Origin: Magnetococcales bacterium | GTDB taxonomy: Bacteria > Pseudomonadota > Magnetococcia > Magnetococcales > Magnetaquicoccaceae | Reading direction: 5' to 3' | Assembly: GCA_015231915.1 (NCBI GenBank) | Contig: JADGAR010000003.1 | Location: 1-64,000 of the forward strand | DNA: 64,000 bases | In this document: one piece after another, positions 33,659 to 43,480 of the stretch | Position numbering within the stretch: the stretch's first letter is position 1 | Layout: each line of letters begins with the position of its first letter | The notes under the pieces: generated by a model | Seen by the model: the letters and a program-made list of their open reading frames with translations, nothing else | What the model was told of the DNA's origin: nothing | Database searches by the model: none | Translations under genes and position numbers: made by a program

Positions 33659-34748
33659 CGTCTTCTCCCGGCGTGGCGGCAAAGCCGAGCGCCTGCAGAT
33701 AGCGATTGATCAATTGATTGATGTCATTATTCTCTTCTGCTCGCAAGCGTGCCTGGCGCCGAAAATGGGCGAGGTTTGCCAGGATGGTGGTGATGGCTTC
33801 GGCCATGCCGTTGCGCAAGGGTTCGCCGTAGAGCATTGCGGGGTCGTCCACCGCGATCCCGCCGGCCCCGATCAGTTCGGCGGTCCCTCCTTCCAGGGGG
33901 CAGACCACGGGCACCCCGCAGGCCAGGGCCTCCACCACCACGTTGGGGCAGGAGTCGCCGATCACGGGATGGACCAGGCAGTCCATCTCCTGGTAGTAGC
34001 GGACCAACCGATCCGGGGCAACGGAAGGAACGTAGCGGATGGCGTCCCGCCAGTACGGGTCGGCCAATGCCTTTTCCAGAGTCGCCTGGCAGTGGTGATC
34101 GAGCGCCCCCACCACCAGCAGCGTGGGCCGCGTGGCGAGGCGGCGGGCCACGTCGAAAAAGACCTCCAGGCGGGGACGGCTGCGCAAAAAGCCCACCGTG
34201 CCCAGCACGGGAGGGCGCGCTCCGGGCGGGTTGGCAGCACTGGCCGGGACGAACCCATCCAGCGACACGGCGTTGGGAATCACCTCCCAGGTGCCCGCTG
34301 GCCGCTGATGCAGGGTATCGAGGGCGCGTTTGCTCCAGGCGCTTTGATAGATGACGAAATCGGAACGGATCAATGCCTCTTTCACCCGTTGATTGGCCTC
34401 GACATATTCGGGCCGGAACGAGCGGTCGCCGAAGGCCTCGCCGAAGCGACGGAAATGTTCCTCGATGTACATGCCCGCCACGCGGTAGACCAGTCGGCGT
34501 GGCGATGCGAGAAAATGTTTGCGGCGGGGTTGTCCGATGAACAGGCAGGGTCGATCCTGGGGGAGGAACCAGTCGTGCCAGACCCGGAAGCCCCGTTGCC
34601 GGGCGCCGGTGATGAAACGGCGCAGCATCACCTGCGGCCCTCCCCGGGCGCGCGGCCAGGGCAGGACGGTGAACGAGGGGGGATCGATCAGGGAACGCAG
34701 CCTCGCAATGGTGAGCATGTCGTGCATGTTACGCATTTTTTCACCCAT
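33642..34748 (-). CDS. Glycosyltransferase (GT4-like)
   Basis: A 368-residue GT-B fold glycosyltransferase. The donor-binding half carries the retaining GT4 pattern: GTVGFLRSRPRLEVFF, LLVVGALDHH, and CPNVVVEALACGVPVVCPLEG, where the E-x7-E spacing is partly kept. It would transfer a sugar from a nucleotide donor to a lipid-linked acceptor on the cytoplasmic face. The start is ATG 34748, nine bases after the flippase stop; an in-frame ATG at 34736 is possible. It overlaps the next gene of the operon by 17 bases. The sugar is unknown. Confidence 0.88.
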   Translation of the reverse strand: MGEKMRNMHDMLTIARLRSLIDPPSFTVLPWPRARGGPQVMLRRFITGARQRGFRVWHDWFLPQDRPCLFIGQPRRKHFLASPRRLVYRVAGMYIEEHFRRFGEAFGDRSFRPEYVEANQRVKEALIRSDFVIYQSAWSKRALDTLHQRPAGTWEVIPNAVSLDGFVPASAANPPGARPPVLGTVGFLRSRPRLEVFFDVARRLATRPTLLVVGALDHHCQATLEKALADPYWRDAIRYVPSVAPDRLVRYYQEMDCLVHPVIGDSCPNVVVEALACGVPVVCPLEGGTAELIGAGGIAVDDPAMLYGEPLRNGMAEAITTILANLAHFRRQARLRAEENNDINQLINRYLQALGFAATPGEDDGHRH

Positions 34749-34757
34749 TCGCCACGC

Positions 34758-35990
34758 CTATCGCAACCCCTCTGTCCGGCGCAGGATCATCCCCTGCGCC
34801 ACCCCGAACTGACACCCCTCCAGCACCACCCAGGCCCAGCAAACCCCCGGAATGCCCCCCAGCACCGCCCCGGCGACAATCGACCCAATCCGCGCCACCA
34901 GCACGCTCCAGGTGACCCGGTGATACCAGAGATGATTTTCGGGACGGGCCAACAGCCAGCTCATGCCCAGACTGTTGGCCCAGGTGAAGGGCATCTGCAA
35001 CAGCAAAATTTCGATCAACGCAATGGCATCGAGATAGGCGGGCAGAATCAAGGGCACCAGCCAGCGGATCAGTTGCACCAGCACCAGATACCCCGCCCCG
35101 CCCAGTCCGAACAGGATCCACATCCCCCACCGCACCTGCGCCGGAGTCACCGCCACCTCCCGATTGGCCAGCCGGCTGACCACAATGCGATCCACCAGCC
35201 GCCCCATGCCAACCGGCAGTTGCGCGGCCAGGGCCAGGTTGTAGGCGGCCATGGCCTCGAAACCCACCAGACCCGCCAACAAGGGACGCTCCATGTTGTA
35301 ACCGATGGCGTTGCCGATCGACTGCAGGGAAAAACGGCGACTCAAGGCGGAAAAATCGTCCGGAAGCAGGGTATTGCGTCGATATTGCAACAGATTTTTG
35401 AACAACAGCAAGCTGACCAGCCAGCCGCCGCCATACAGGATCAAACCGCAAACCCACAAGGAACCGGTCATGGCGGCCCCGATCCAGATGGCCAGGGCAA
35501 TGCTCCCTTGCGCGATCAGACGCCGCCAGAAGAGCGCGCGAAACCGACCCTGCCCGGTCAAAAACGGCTCCACGCTGTCGAAGGCCATCTGGGAGGGAAG
35601 AAACAGCCCGGCCAGCAACAGCAAACCCGCTGCCTGTCGCTCCCCGGTGTAAAGATGCGCTCCGGCCATGCCGAAAAGCGCCAGACTGGAGAGCAGCCCG
35701 AACTTCAGACGCACTTTCACCCCGGCCCACAACACCCCGTCCATCCCGCGGGCCGCGCCATAGGTGATGACCTGTCCCATGCCCGGCAGGGTGAACACCG
35801 TGACGATGCCCGCCAGGGCCGCACAATAACCCCAAATGCCATACCCCTCGCGGGGCAGATGATCGGCCAGCGCCCAGACCTGCAAGGTGCCCAGCAACGC
35901 CTGCATCACCATCTGCATGCCGACATAGGCCCCGCTTTGCCAAAGATAGGGAGAACGCCACAGCCGCAACAACAAAGATTTATGGTCCAT
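34758..35990 (-). CDS. Polysaccharide flippase (Wzx/MATE-like)
   Basis: A protein of about 410 residues with twelve or more hydrophobic helices and no soluble domain, fitting the oligosaccharide flippase family that moves lipid-linked repeat units across the inner membrane. Repeated features include LWQSGAYVGMQMVMQALL near the start and a long run of helices with GxGG turns. ATG 35990 follows a GGGGTGG stretch and overlaps the deacetylase gene end; ATG 36014 is an alternative. The gene order flippase, glycosyltransferase, ligase supports a Wzx/Wzy-type export path. Confidence 0.85.
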   Translation of the reverse strand: MDHKSLLLRLWRSPYLWQSGAYVGMQMVMQALLGTLQVWALADHLPREGYGIWGYCAALAGIVTVFTLPGMGQVITYGAARGMDGVLWAGVKVRLKFGLLSSLALFGMAGAHLYTGERQAAGLLLLAGLFLPSQMAFDSVEPFLTGQGRFRALFWRRLIAQGSIALAIWIGAAMTGSLWVCGLILYGGGWLVSLLLFKNLLQYRRNTLLPDDFSALSRRFSLQSIGNAIGYNMERPLLAGLVGFEAMAAYNLALAAQLPVGMGRLVDRIVVSRLANREVAVTPAQVRWGMWILFGLGGAGYLVLVQLIRWLVPLILPAYLDAIALIEILLLQMPFTWANSLGMSWLLARPENHLWYHRVTWSVLVARIGSIVAGAVLGGIPGVCWAWVVLEGCQFGVAQGMILRRTEGLR

Positions 35991-36975
35991 GCCCACCCCG
36001 GAGTTGGCTGGCATGGAATTCCGTCAGGGTCTGTCCGACGAAATGGCGGGCGGCAAAGGCGAACAGGCGCTCCAGATCCAGGTAAAGCCGTTCGATGGCG
36101 GCCTCGTCGGCAAAGGTGGGACTGCCGCCGGGCATCAGTTCCGAGGAGTGGAGCATGAATTCCGCATAAGGTTCGCCGGCGGCCAGAATCTCTTGCAGCA
36201 CGGTCAACATCGCCCTGGAACCGCGTCCAATGGGGCGCAGCCAGCGCAGTTCGGGAAACAGTCGCCAGACGATACGCATGCAAAACGGGCAAAGATGCGG
36301 CAAATGCCGGTGCAGCGGGGCAAAAACCGTCTTGCGAATGGAGACCGGCACCTCCAGCAAAGGGGAGACCCCTGGCCGGTGGATGGCGTCGAGGTCCATG
36401 AAATAACACCCTTGCGGAAAGGCGCTAAAATCGCTCCCCCCCTGCCCCGCCGGATCGCCCGGAGTGGCCTGCCAGGAGACGTGGGGCGTGACCGAGCAGT
36501 CCACCCGATACCCCCGCCGGGCGAGCAGCCGGGCATAGGTGGCGTTGAAGGCCCAGCGACCGGCGCGGTGACTCACCATGGGCAGACCGAACACCGTTTC
36601 CAGAAGATCGGTCAGAAAATGGATCTTGTCCGCCATCACCGCTTCGGGATAGTCGATCAGATAGGGACGATGCCGCCAGTCGTCGCCGGTCAGGTTGCAG
36701 GTCAAGGGGGGGGAATTCCAGGCGTGCAGATGCATGCCCACCTCGCCGGCGTTGCGCGCCAGCAGGTCGCGGGCAAACTCCCGAAAAAGCGGATCCATGG
36801 CCATCTCGTAGTTGACGAGCCAGGTGGGGCGCAGGTTCAGACGTTCGCACAGGGCCTGGAAACGGGGCAACCAGCGGGCGTTATGGGTGGTGATTTCCCT
36901 TGGTCCTCCCCAAAGATGATCCCCCTCGGTGTCGATGGTGATCAGAAAGGCGGGTCTGGCGGGGGCGGTGGCCAT
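35980..36975 (-). CDS. Polysaccharide deacetylase (NodB-like)
   Basis: A 331-residue carbohydrate esterase-4 family protein that removes N-acetyl groups from amino sugars. The metal and catalytic motifs are present: FLITIDTEGDH with Asp15, GMHLHAWNSPP with His82 and His84, and SHRAGRW. No signal peptide is visible, so it may act on a cytoplasmic or membrane-linked precursor, as in several exopolysaccharide clusters. It lies three bases after the acyltransferase gene and overlaps the flippase gene, so it is translated as part of the operon. Confidence 0.9.
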   Translation of the reverse strand: MATAPARPAFLITIDTEGDHLWGGPREITTHNARWLPRFQALCERLNLRPTWLVNYEMAMDPLFREFARDLLARNAGEVGMHLHAWNSPPLTCNLTGDDWRHRPYLIDYPEAVMADKIHFLTDLLETVFGLPMVSHRAGRWAFNATYARLLARRGYRVDCSVTPHVSWQATPGDPAGQGGSDFSAFPQGCYFMDLDAIHRPGVSPLLEVPVSIRKTVFAPLHRHLPHLCPFCMRIVWRLFPELRWLRPIGRGSRAMLTVLQEILAAGEPYAEFMLHSSELMPGGSPTFADEAAIERLYLDLERLFAFAARHFVGQTLTEFHASQLRGGHGP

Positions 36976-36978
36976 GAC

Positions 36979-37986
36979 TCACTCGTCCAGAAAGGGGCTG
37001 CGCAAGCCGTTGTCGTTCCAGTCGAAATTGACCAGCCAGGTCCGGGTGTCGTTCTCCATCTCGCTGGGCTGGCGCATGCCGCCGATCACCAGTGGCCGTG
37101 TCAGCCGCCAGTCGATGAAGCCGAATTGCAAAAAGAGCGCACGCATGGCCTCATGGGCGGTATACAGGCACAACTCGCGGGGATGCGGGTCGTCTGCCGT
37201 GACCTCGGCAAGGGCCAGCAGCACCCCGCAGGCCAACAGCCTGGCGTCGGTGCCGTCGCACTGGCTCACCCAGACCTGATCCGGGGTCTCCTTCAAGACC
37301 ACGTAGCCAAGGCAGGCGTTGCCGTCTTCGATGGCGAACAGCCGGTAGCGGATGAACGGCAGACCGGTGGCATAGCGCCAGCGCAGGTAGGCAAGAGACG
37401 GCGCGAAACGAAAACGGAACGGCGAGGTGGCAGGCAGCATCTCCTCCCGGAAGTCGCTTTCCTCCCGCACCGTCAGGTGGGTGGGAAGCCCCCGCCGGCG
37501 GGAGGCGAGCCGCACGGAAGGCAAGAGCCAACCGAGCGCCCGCTTGGCCAGGGAGCGCCAGGCCGGATCCCCTGCCAGTTTGCCGAAACGCCGGTTGGCC
37601 AGCAGCAAAGGCACGGGGGGGAAATAGCGCCAGCCATTCCTGCGCATGACTTCATGGGTGTCTTCGCTGCCGCCGAAGACCAGGGCGTGGGGGGCGGCCT
37701 TCATCCAGTAGAGAAACTGCAGGCCGCCGATGCCGGGAAGAAAGGCGACGTGATTGTTGGCCGCCGCCAGGCGCATGGGCCGGTCGTCGTAGCGGAAATC
37801 CATGATGTCCAGGCCGATGATCCCGGCCAGTTCCCCATGGTCCACGAAGAGATGCAGGCGGCAATGACCGGAGGCGTAGTACCAGTTCACGAACCCCCGA
37901 TGCCCCAGGGCGGAGGGAAATCTCGGGTCCTCCCGCTTTTGCATGAGGAGTGGGTAATGGTCGGGATTGTAGGTGAGAAATTCCAT
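36979..37986 (-). CDS. GNAT-type N-acyltransferase in polysaccharide operon
   Basis: A 335-residue protein that reads like two GNAT-fold halves ([19 protein letters not shown] early; [21 protein letters not shown] late), similar to proteins that decorate polysaccharides or sugars with acyl or aminoacyl groups. I cannot identify the donor or acceptor. GGGGAG lies seven bases before ATG 37986; the longer frame begins five codons upstream without support. It is the first gene of the five-gene minus-strand operon, with deacetylase, flippase, glycosyltransferase and ligase following. Confidence 0.75.
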   Translation of the reverse strand: MEFLTYNPDHYPLLMQKREDPRFPSALGHRGFVNWYYASGHCRLHLFVDHGELAGIIGLDIMDFRYDDRPMRLAAANNHVAFLPGIGGLQFLYWMKAAPHALVFGGSEDTHEVMRRNGWRYFPPVPLLLANRRFGKLAGDPAWRSLAKRALGWLLPSVRLASRRRGLPTHLTVREESDFREEMLPATSPFRFRFAPSLAYLRWRYATGLPFIRYRLFAIEDGNACLGYVVLKETPDQVWVSQCDGTDARLLACGVLLALAEVTADDPHPRELCLYTAHEAMRALFLQFGFIDWRLTRPLVIGGMRQPSEMENDTRTWLVNFDWNDNGLRSPFLDE

Positions 37987-38103
37987 CCGCGCGCTCCCCA
38001 CTGCCTGTGGCCGATGTCGAGCCGTGCCTGTGTCGCCTGCCTGCCTTGAAAAATAGATTCATACCACGTTGCCGTCAACCCGAAAATGCCAGACATGCGG
38101 CCC

Positions 38104-38133
38104 TTGACAGGCGAGAACCACCCCATGTAGTTT
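38104..38133 (+). promoter_or_regulatory. Predicted sigma-70 promoter for the 38175 kinase
   Basis: Consensus TTGACA at 38104-38109 and TAGTTT at 38128-38133, 18 bases apart, 41 bases before the chosen GTG start. The intergenic stretch 37987-38174 also serves the divergent polysaccharide operon. Confidence 0.5.
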
Positions 38134-38174
38134 GCACCCATCATGCTCTCCTGGATCGGGGGAATGTTGCAAAA

Positions 38175-41100
38175 GTGTGGCAACTCAAGCTGTTCGGCTG
38201 GCAACTGATGGGCCTGCTGTCGTGGTGCCTGCTGATGGGGATGGCCTGGGCAGCGGATCCGGTGGCGTTTCCCTTGACCCTGACGGCCCATCTCGACGGG
38301 GTGCGCATCACCCCTCATCTGGAAATTCTGGAGGACCCCTCCCGCAACCTCACCCTGGAGGCGGTGCGCGCCCCGACGCATGCCAGCCGCTTCCACCCCG
38401 TGGGACGCATCTCCAGTCAGGGACTTTCCACCTCGGCCTGGTGGGTGCGGCTGCCGGTGGCCAATCCCGGCGCACACCCCATCACCTGGTATCTCCAGGC
38501 CATCAATCCGACCCTGGATTTTCTCGATCTCTTTCAGATACGCGAGGACGGGGTGGTGCGGGAATGGCATCTCGGCGACCACCGCCCCTTTGCCGACCGT
38601 CCCGTTCCCTACGAAACGCCCATCATCGCGGTGGAGACCCCGCCTCGCGCCCAGGAGTGGATCTACGCCCGCTACGTCTTCGAGGAGGTGGGGTTCGTCG
38701 ATCCCGATCAGGTGGCATGGACCCCGCAAGCCTTCGCGGAACACCGGGACCGGCAGGGCATTCTGCTGGGCTGTTATCTGGGCGGCCTCGGCTTCATGGT
38801 GTTGTACAATCTTTTCATCTATTTTTCCACCCGCATGCGGGAGTATCTCTGGTATGTCCTGTATATCGGCGTGTTCGCCCTGGCGACGGCTGCGACCATC
38901 GGGGTGGGCCACCGCTATGTCTACACCGATTCCCCCTGGCTGACCGAATTCGCTCCCACCCTGGCATTGCTGTTTTCTCTGGTGCTGGCTTTGCAGTTCT
39001 GCCGCGTCTTTCTGGATCTGCCCACCTTGCTGCCCGGCGTGGACCGCCTGTTCCGGGGGATCATGCTGGCCTTGAGCGGTACCGGAGTGCTCGCCGTATT
39101 CGGTTACAAACACCTGGGGATCCGCCTGTTTCTGTTGATCGTCCTGGTCACGATTCCCTTGCTGCCTGCGGTGGGGGGTTGGCTGATCCGGCGCGGTAAC
39201 CGCAAGGCCCGTTTTGTGACGGTGGCCTGGGGCATCATGATGTGCGGCGCCTTGATCAGTTGGGGACGCTGGGCGGGCTACGTCCCCTCCATGGCCTGGA
39301 CGAACTGGGCCGGACGGATCGGCCTGTGGCTGGAAGCGGCCCTGCTCTCCTTCGCCCTGGCGGATCATATCAAGACCTTGCGGCAGGAAAAGGAACAGGC
39401 CCTGCTGCGCAAAAACGAGGCGATCCGTCAGGCCAAAAACGAACTGGAGCACAAGGTCCTGGAACGGACCAGGGATTTGCAGCTCGCCAAAAAGCAGGCC
39501 GACGATGCGAATCAGGCCAAAAGCGACTTTCTGGCCAATATCAGTCATGAAATCCGCACCCCCATGCACGCCATCATCGGCACCGCGCATCTGATCCACA
39601 AGACCCCTTTGACGGCAAAGCAGCATCGGCACATGGACACGATTCAGGTCGCCGCCCAAACCCTGCTGAAAATCATCGACGAAATCCTGGATTTCTCCAA
39701 AATCGAGGCGGGCGAACTGCGCATCGAACGGATTCCTTTCGACCTGCGTGCGCTGATCGATGAACTTGCCAGGCTCATGACCGCCAAGGCGGAGGAAAAA
39801 AAACTCTCTTTGCAATCCGCCTGTCTCGTTCCCAGCGACATCCTCCTGAAAGGGGATCCGTTGCGGGTGCGGCAGGTGCTGCTCAATCTGTTGGGCAATG
39901 CCATCAAATTCACCCATCTGGGCACCATCAAAATCACTGCGGAGATGGTACAGATTATCGAAAATACGGTACAAGTACGCTTCCTGGTGGCCGATTCCGG
40001 CATCGGCATGAACGAGGCACAGCTGGCGGCGCTCTTTCAGCCCTTCATGCAGGGCGACATCGCCACGGCCCGGCGGTATGGGGGCACGGGGCTGGGCCTG
40101 GCCATCAGCAAGCGACTGGTGACAACAATGCAAGGCGAAATTGCCGTGGTCAGCACACCGGGGATCGGCACGACCTTCACCGTCACCCTCCCGTTCGAGC
40201 GCGCCACGCCGGAGGAGTGGCAGGCACAACTGCGCGACGAGTCGCAAAAAGCGGTCGGGAACCTGGTTGTGCCGCCAGGGGGCCGGGTGCTGGTGGTGGA
40301 TGATGTCCCCATCAATCGGGAGGTCACCAGGGCGTTTCTGGAGGGACAGGGGGTGCTCGTCACCCAGGCCGCAAGCGGTCCCGAGGCCATCGAGGCCGTG
40401 ACGCGGCAGACCTTCGACCTGGTGTTGATGGACCTGAGGATGCCGGAGATGGATGGCTACCAAACCACGCAACACATCCGGGCCTTGCCGGCAGGGGCAT
40501 CCCTGCCCATCATCGCCATGAGCGCCGATTTGCAAGACGCCGACCGGCAGCGCTGCCTGGAGGCTGGCATGAACGATCACCTCGTCAAGCCATTCGACCC
40601 GGAACGGTTGTGCGGGTTGCTGGCCCGCTGGATGCCGCGTCCGGACGAGACACCGGCACAAAACAGCGCTCCCTCCCTCCTGCCGGAATCCCTGCCGGGC
40701 GTCGATCTGGAGCGTGCCCTGCGCCTGGTGCATGGCAACTCCGGCGTACTGCGTCACTCCCTGGAGGCCTTTTCCAGGGATTACACCCAGGTTGCCACGC
40801 AGATCGACGCGTTCCTCGCAATCGGCCAATCGGCACAGGCCATGGATCTGGCCCATACCCTCAAGGGGTTGGCGGGCAATCTGGGCATGGAGACGTTGCA
40901 CGAGTGGGCGGATCGCCTGCATGCGGCGCTGCGTCGCGGGGAAAAACCCGAACCGTTGCTGACCGGGCTGGCAACGGAAATGAACCGCATTCTGTCGGGC
41001 ATCAACGCCTGGAAGCCGCTTGCCATGCCCATGGCCGTGCCGTCCGACGTTCCGGACGGGCTGCGGTTCGAGTCGGTGTGCCGGGTGCTGGAGGCGAAGC

Positions 41101-41306
41101 TGTCGCAAGGGGAATTTGCCGCATTGGACTCCCTGCCGGCGTTGGAGCAAGCCTTGAAGGGCCATGAACCGGCACGTTTCGCCAGACTGGCATCCCAGAT
41201 CATGGCCTTCGAGGCCGAGGCGGCCCTGGAGACCCTCGCCGGTCTGCGCAAGGCCATCGCGAACCGCAGCGAAAACCCATCCGTCGGGCCAGGGAGCGCA
41301 TCATGA
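38175..41306 (+). CDS. 7TMR-DISM hybrid sensor histidine kinase with receiver and HPt
   Basis: A membrane sensor kinase of about 1043 residues. A signal-peptide-like start ([16 protein letters not shown]) precedes a periplasmic 7TMR-DISMED2 carbohydrate-binding-like domain, then seven membrane helices (7TMR-DISM), a coiled coil, HisKA with His458 ([11 protein letters not shown]), an ATPase domain ([17 protein letters not shown]), a receiver with Asp753 (LVLMDLRMP) and an HPt with His894 ([13 protein letters not shown]). GTG 38175 was chosen because it gives the full signal peptide and fits the promoter at 38104-38133; an internal ATG lies at 38208. The stop overlaps the next kinase start by ATGA. 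Confidence 0.9.
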   Translation: MWQLKLFGWQLMGLLSWCLLMGMAWAADPVAFPLTLTAHLDGVRITPHLEILEDPSRNLTLEAVRAPTHASRFHPVGRISSQGLSTSAWWVRLPVANPGAHPITWYLQAINPTLDFLDLFQIREDGVVREWHLGDHRPFADRPVPYETPIIAVETPPRAQEWIYARYVFEEVGFVDPDQVAWTPQAFAEHRDRQGILLGCYLGGLGFMVLYNLFIYFSTRMREYLWYVLYIGVFALATAATIGVGHRYVYTDSPWLTEFAPTLALLFSLVLALQFCRVFLDLPTLLPGVDRLFRGIMLALSGTGVLAVFGYKHLGIRLFLLIVLVTIPLLPAVGGWLIRRGNRKARFVTVAWGIMMCGALISWGRWAGYVPSMAWTNWAGRIGLWLEAALLSFALADHIKTLRQEKEQALLRKNEAIRQAKNELEHKVLERTRDLQLAKKQADDANQAKSDFLANISHEIRTPMHAIIGTAHLIHKTPLTAKQHRHMDTIQVAAQTLLKIIDEILDFSKIEAGELRIERIPFDLRALIDELARLMTAKAEEKKLSLQSACLVPSDILLKGDPLRVRQVLLNLLGNAIKFTHLGTIKITAEMVQIIENTVQVRFLVADSGIGMNEAQLAALFQPFMQGDIATARRYGGTGLGLAISKRLVTTMQGEIAVVSTPGIGTTFTVTLPFERATPEEWQAQLRDESQKAVGNLVVPPGGRVLVVDDVPINREVTRAFLEGQGVLVTQAASGPEAIEAVTRQTFDLVLMDLRMPEMDGYQTTQHIRALPAGASLPIIAMSADLQDADRQRCLEAGMNDHLVKPFDPERLCGLLARWMPRPDETPAQNSAPSLLPESLPGVDLERALRLVHGNSGVLRHSLEAFSRDYTQVATQIDAFLAIGQSAQAMDLAHTLKGLAGNLGMETLHEWADRLHAALRRGEKPEPLLTGLATEMNRILSGINAWKPLAMPMAVPSDVPDGLRFESVCRVLEAKLSQGEFAALDSLPALEQALKGHEPARFARLASQIMAFEAEAALETLAGLRKAIANRSENPSVGPGSAS

Positions 41307-42847
41307 ACCAGGAACATCCGCCAACCATCCTGATCGTGGATGACGAGCATCACAACATTCATGTGCTGGGAGGCGCCCTGAGGCCGTTCTACCGCATCCA
41401 GGTCGCCACTTCCGGAGAACAGGCGCAAGCCCGGCTCGCCACGCAGCCGCTTCCCGACATGGTTTTGCTGGACATCGTGATGCCGGGCAAGGACGGCTTC
41501 GAGGTGTGCCTCTGGATGAAGGAAAATCCGGCGACCTCCGGCATCCCCGTCATTTTCATCACCGCCCGTGATTCCGAGGAAGACGAAATCAAGGGTCTGG
41601 GACTCGGGGCTGTGGATTTCATTGCCAAGCCGATCCGACCCGCCATCGTGCGGGCCAGGGTGCAGGCTCATCTGCAACTGGTACGCGCTCGCGAGGAGGC
41701 GCTGGCGGCCAACCGGGGAAAGAGCACCTTCCTGGCCACCATGAGCCATGAAATCCGCACGCCGCTCAACGGAATTCTGGGCATGGCGGAACTGTTGGTC
41801 GAACTCGAACTGCCCATGGCCGGGAGGGAATATGCCGGGGCCATCCTGAACGCAGGCCGCGGGCTGCTCGGCATCATCAACGACGTGCTGGATTACGCCA
41901 AGATCGAAGCGGCCAAGATGACCCTGGAGAGCATTCCGTTCGCGCCGCGACCGATGTTGAGCGATATTGCCGTGATGTTCCGGAGTCTGGCCGAGCGTAA
42001 AGGGATCGGTTTCGCCTTGCGGGTGGCGGACTCGGTGCCGGAATGGACCCTTGGGGATCCGAACCGTTTGCGTCAGGTGCTGGTCAATCTGTTGTCCAAT
42101 GCGGTCAAGTTCACCCACCAGGGCGAGGTGGGTCTGGATGTCCAGGTCGCGGACGGAGGCATTGCCTGCGAGGTGCGGGATACCGGCGTGGGGATCCGAC
42201 CGGAGCAGTTCGACAAGCTCTTTTGTTGCTTTGAACAGGCCTCCAGCGCCGTTGCTAGGCAGTACGGGGGAACGGGGCTGGGGCTGGCGATCTGTCGGCA
42301 GCTCGTGCAGTTGATGGGCGGGCGCATCGAAGTGGAAAGCACGCCTGGGGTGGGCAGCCTGTTCCGGGTATGGCTTCCCTTGGCGGGTCACGCGGGGTCC
42401 GGGGAAGCGGACGGGCGGCTTGCGGATGCGGATCCCGGCGCGCCGGGACCGCGCCAGGGCGCCCGTGTGCTGGTGGTGGACGACGATCCCATCAACCAGA
42501 CCCTCTTGCGGATGATGATGAAGCGCTATGCCTTGCGCATCGAAGTGGCCAACAATGGTCGTCAGGCGGTGGATCTGGTCACCTCTCGCGGCTTCGATCT
42601 GGTCTTCATGGATTGCCAGATGCCGGAAATGGACGGTTACGCGGCGACCCGTCTGATTCGCAAGCTGGAACCAGCCGACAAGCGCCGCACCCCGATCGTG
42701 GCCCTGACCGGCAATGCGGCCCCCGGCGAACGGGAGAAATGTTTGGCGGCAGGCATGGACGAACATCTGGTGAAACCCGTCTCCGTCCAGGCGCTGCGAC
42801 TGGCATTGCGGCATTGGCTCATGGTCGCCGGGGAGGATGGCAGTTGA
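41303..42847 (+). CDS. Hybrid kinase REC-HisKA-HATPase-REC
   Basis: A 514-residue soluble kinase with receivers at both ends. The N-terminal receiver has Asp57 (MVLLDIVMP), HisKA has His149 ([11 protein letters not shown]), the ATPase has DTGVGIR and [10 protein letters not shown], and the C-terminal receiver has Asp437 (LVFMDCQMP). AGGGAGCG lies five bases before the ATG, which overlaps the upstream kinase stop, so equal expression is likely. The N-terminal receiver can accept phosphate from the HPt of the upstream kinase (His894), giving a two-kinase relay. There is no output domain. Confidence 0.92.
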   Translation: MNQEHPPTILIVDDEHHNIHVLGGALRPFYRIQVATSGEQAQARLATQPLPDMVLLDIVMPGKDGFEVCLWMKENPATSGIPVIFITARDSEEDEIKGLGLGAVDFIAKPIRPAIVRARVQAHLQLVRAREEALAANRGKSTFLATMSHEIRTPLNGILGMAELLVELELPMAGREYAGAILNAGRGLLGIINDVLDYAKIEAAKMTLESIPFAPRPMLSDIAVMFRSLAERKGIGFALRVADSVPEWTLGDPNRLRQVLVNLLSNAVKFTHQGEVGLDVQVADGGIACEVRDTGVGIRPEQFDKLFCCFEQASSAVARQYGGTGLGLAICRQLVQLMGGRIEVESTPGVGSLFRVWLPLAGHAGSGEADGRLADADPGAPGPRQGARVLVVDDDPINQTLLRMMMKRYALRIEVANNGRQAVDLVTSRGFDLVFMDCQMPEMDGYAATRLIRKLEPADKRRTPIVALTGNAAPGEREKCLAAGMDEHLVKPVSVQALRLALRHWLMVAGEDGS

Positions 42848-42886
42848 CGAAAATCCATGAACAGGCGGTGAATCGTTGTCACATAC

Positions 42887-43461
42887 TCAAGTCATCAGCA
42901 ATCCGGCCAGCCACCGTTCCCAAGCCAGGGCGCGGTTGGACCAGGTGTGCCTGCTGCCCACTGCCGACACCTGCGCCTGCAGGCTCTCCTCGAATACGGC
43001 GGGATGGGCGGCCAGGTTTTGCAGCACATGAATGACCCGCCCCGCGAAACGGCGTGCGTGCTCGCGGGGATCGGACGGCACATTGCCGAAAAAGACATGA
43101 CCAGCCCCCACTTCCGGCAGCGCCCCCAGATTGCTGGTCACCACCAGACAACCGGCGGCCATCGCCTCTACCATGGTGATACAGTACCCTTCGGGAAAGG
43201 TGCATCCACCGCCTCTCCCGCCAATCCCTGGTAACGACCGCTCGCCAGAGTCGTTCTGGCGTCGAGCAGCCGGTCGCAGCGGATCATGACCTCGATGCAG
43301 TCCAGCCAACAGGCCTCCACCCTGCCATCGGCCTCCAGAATGGCGCGGTACAGGGCTTCCGCCGCCGCCGCGTTGCCGGCCTGAAAGAGGGCATTGGCTT
43401 CCTGGAGCGCCTGATCCGCCGTCAGGATGGAAGAGGGGGTCGATTCTGGATGCATTGTCAT
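42887..43461 (-). pseudogene. Decayed TPR-glycosyltransferase gene (internal deletion and frameshift)
   Basis: The N-terminal frame, from ATG 43461 with GGAG just upstream, encodes a TPR segment (LQEANALFQAGNAAAAEALY). Near 43200 the frame shifts and the other frame continues as the C-terminal half of a GT4-type glycosyltransferase: FPEGYCITMVEAMAAGCLVV, TSNLGALPEV, then a helical end. Full-length proteins of the type TPR plus glycosyltransferase are several times longer, so a large internal piece has been lost and the reading frame broken. The remaining product would be truncated at 43168. It lies 19 bases downstream of cbiA on the same strand. Confidence 0.75.
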
Positions 43462-43480
43462 TGGTCTCCGGGAAGGCCTG

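Noticed and set aside
37887-41165. A 1092-residue open frame on the minus strand opposite the 7TMR hybrid kinase
   Set aside because: Its product is rich in His, Gln, Gly and Arg and matches no domain, while the plus strand encodes clear kinase motifs; it is a GC-codon shadow.
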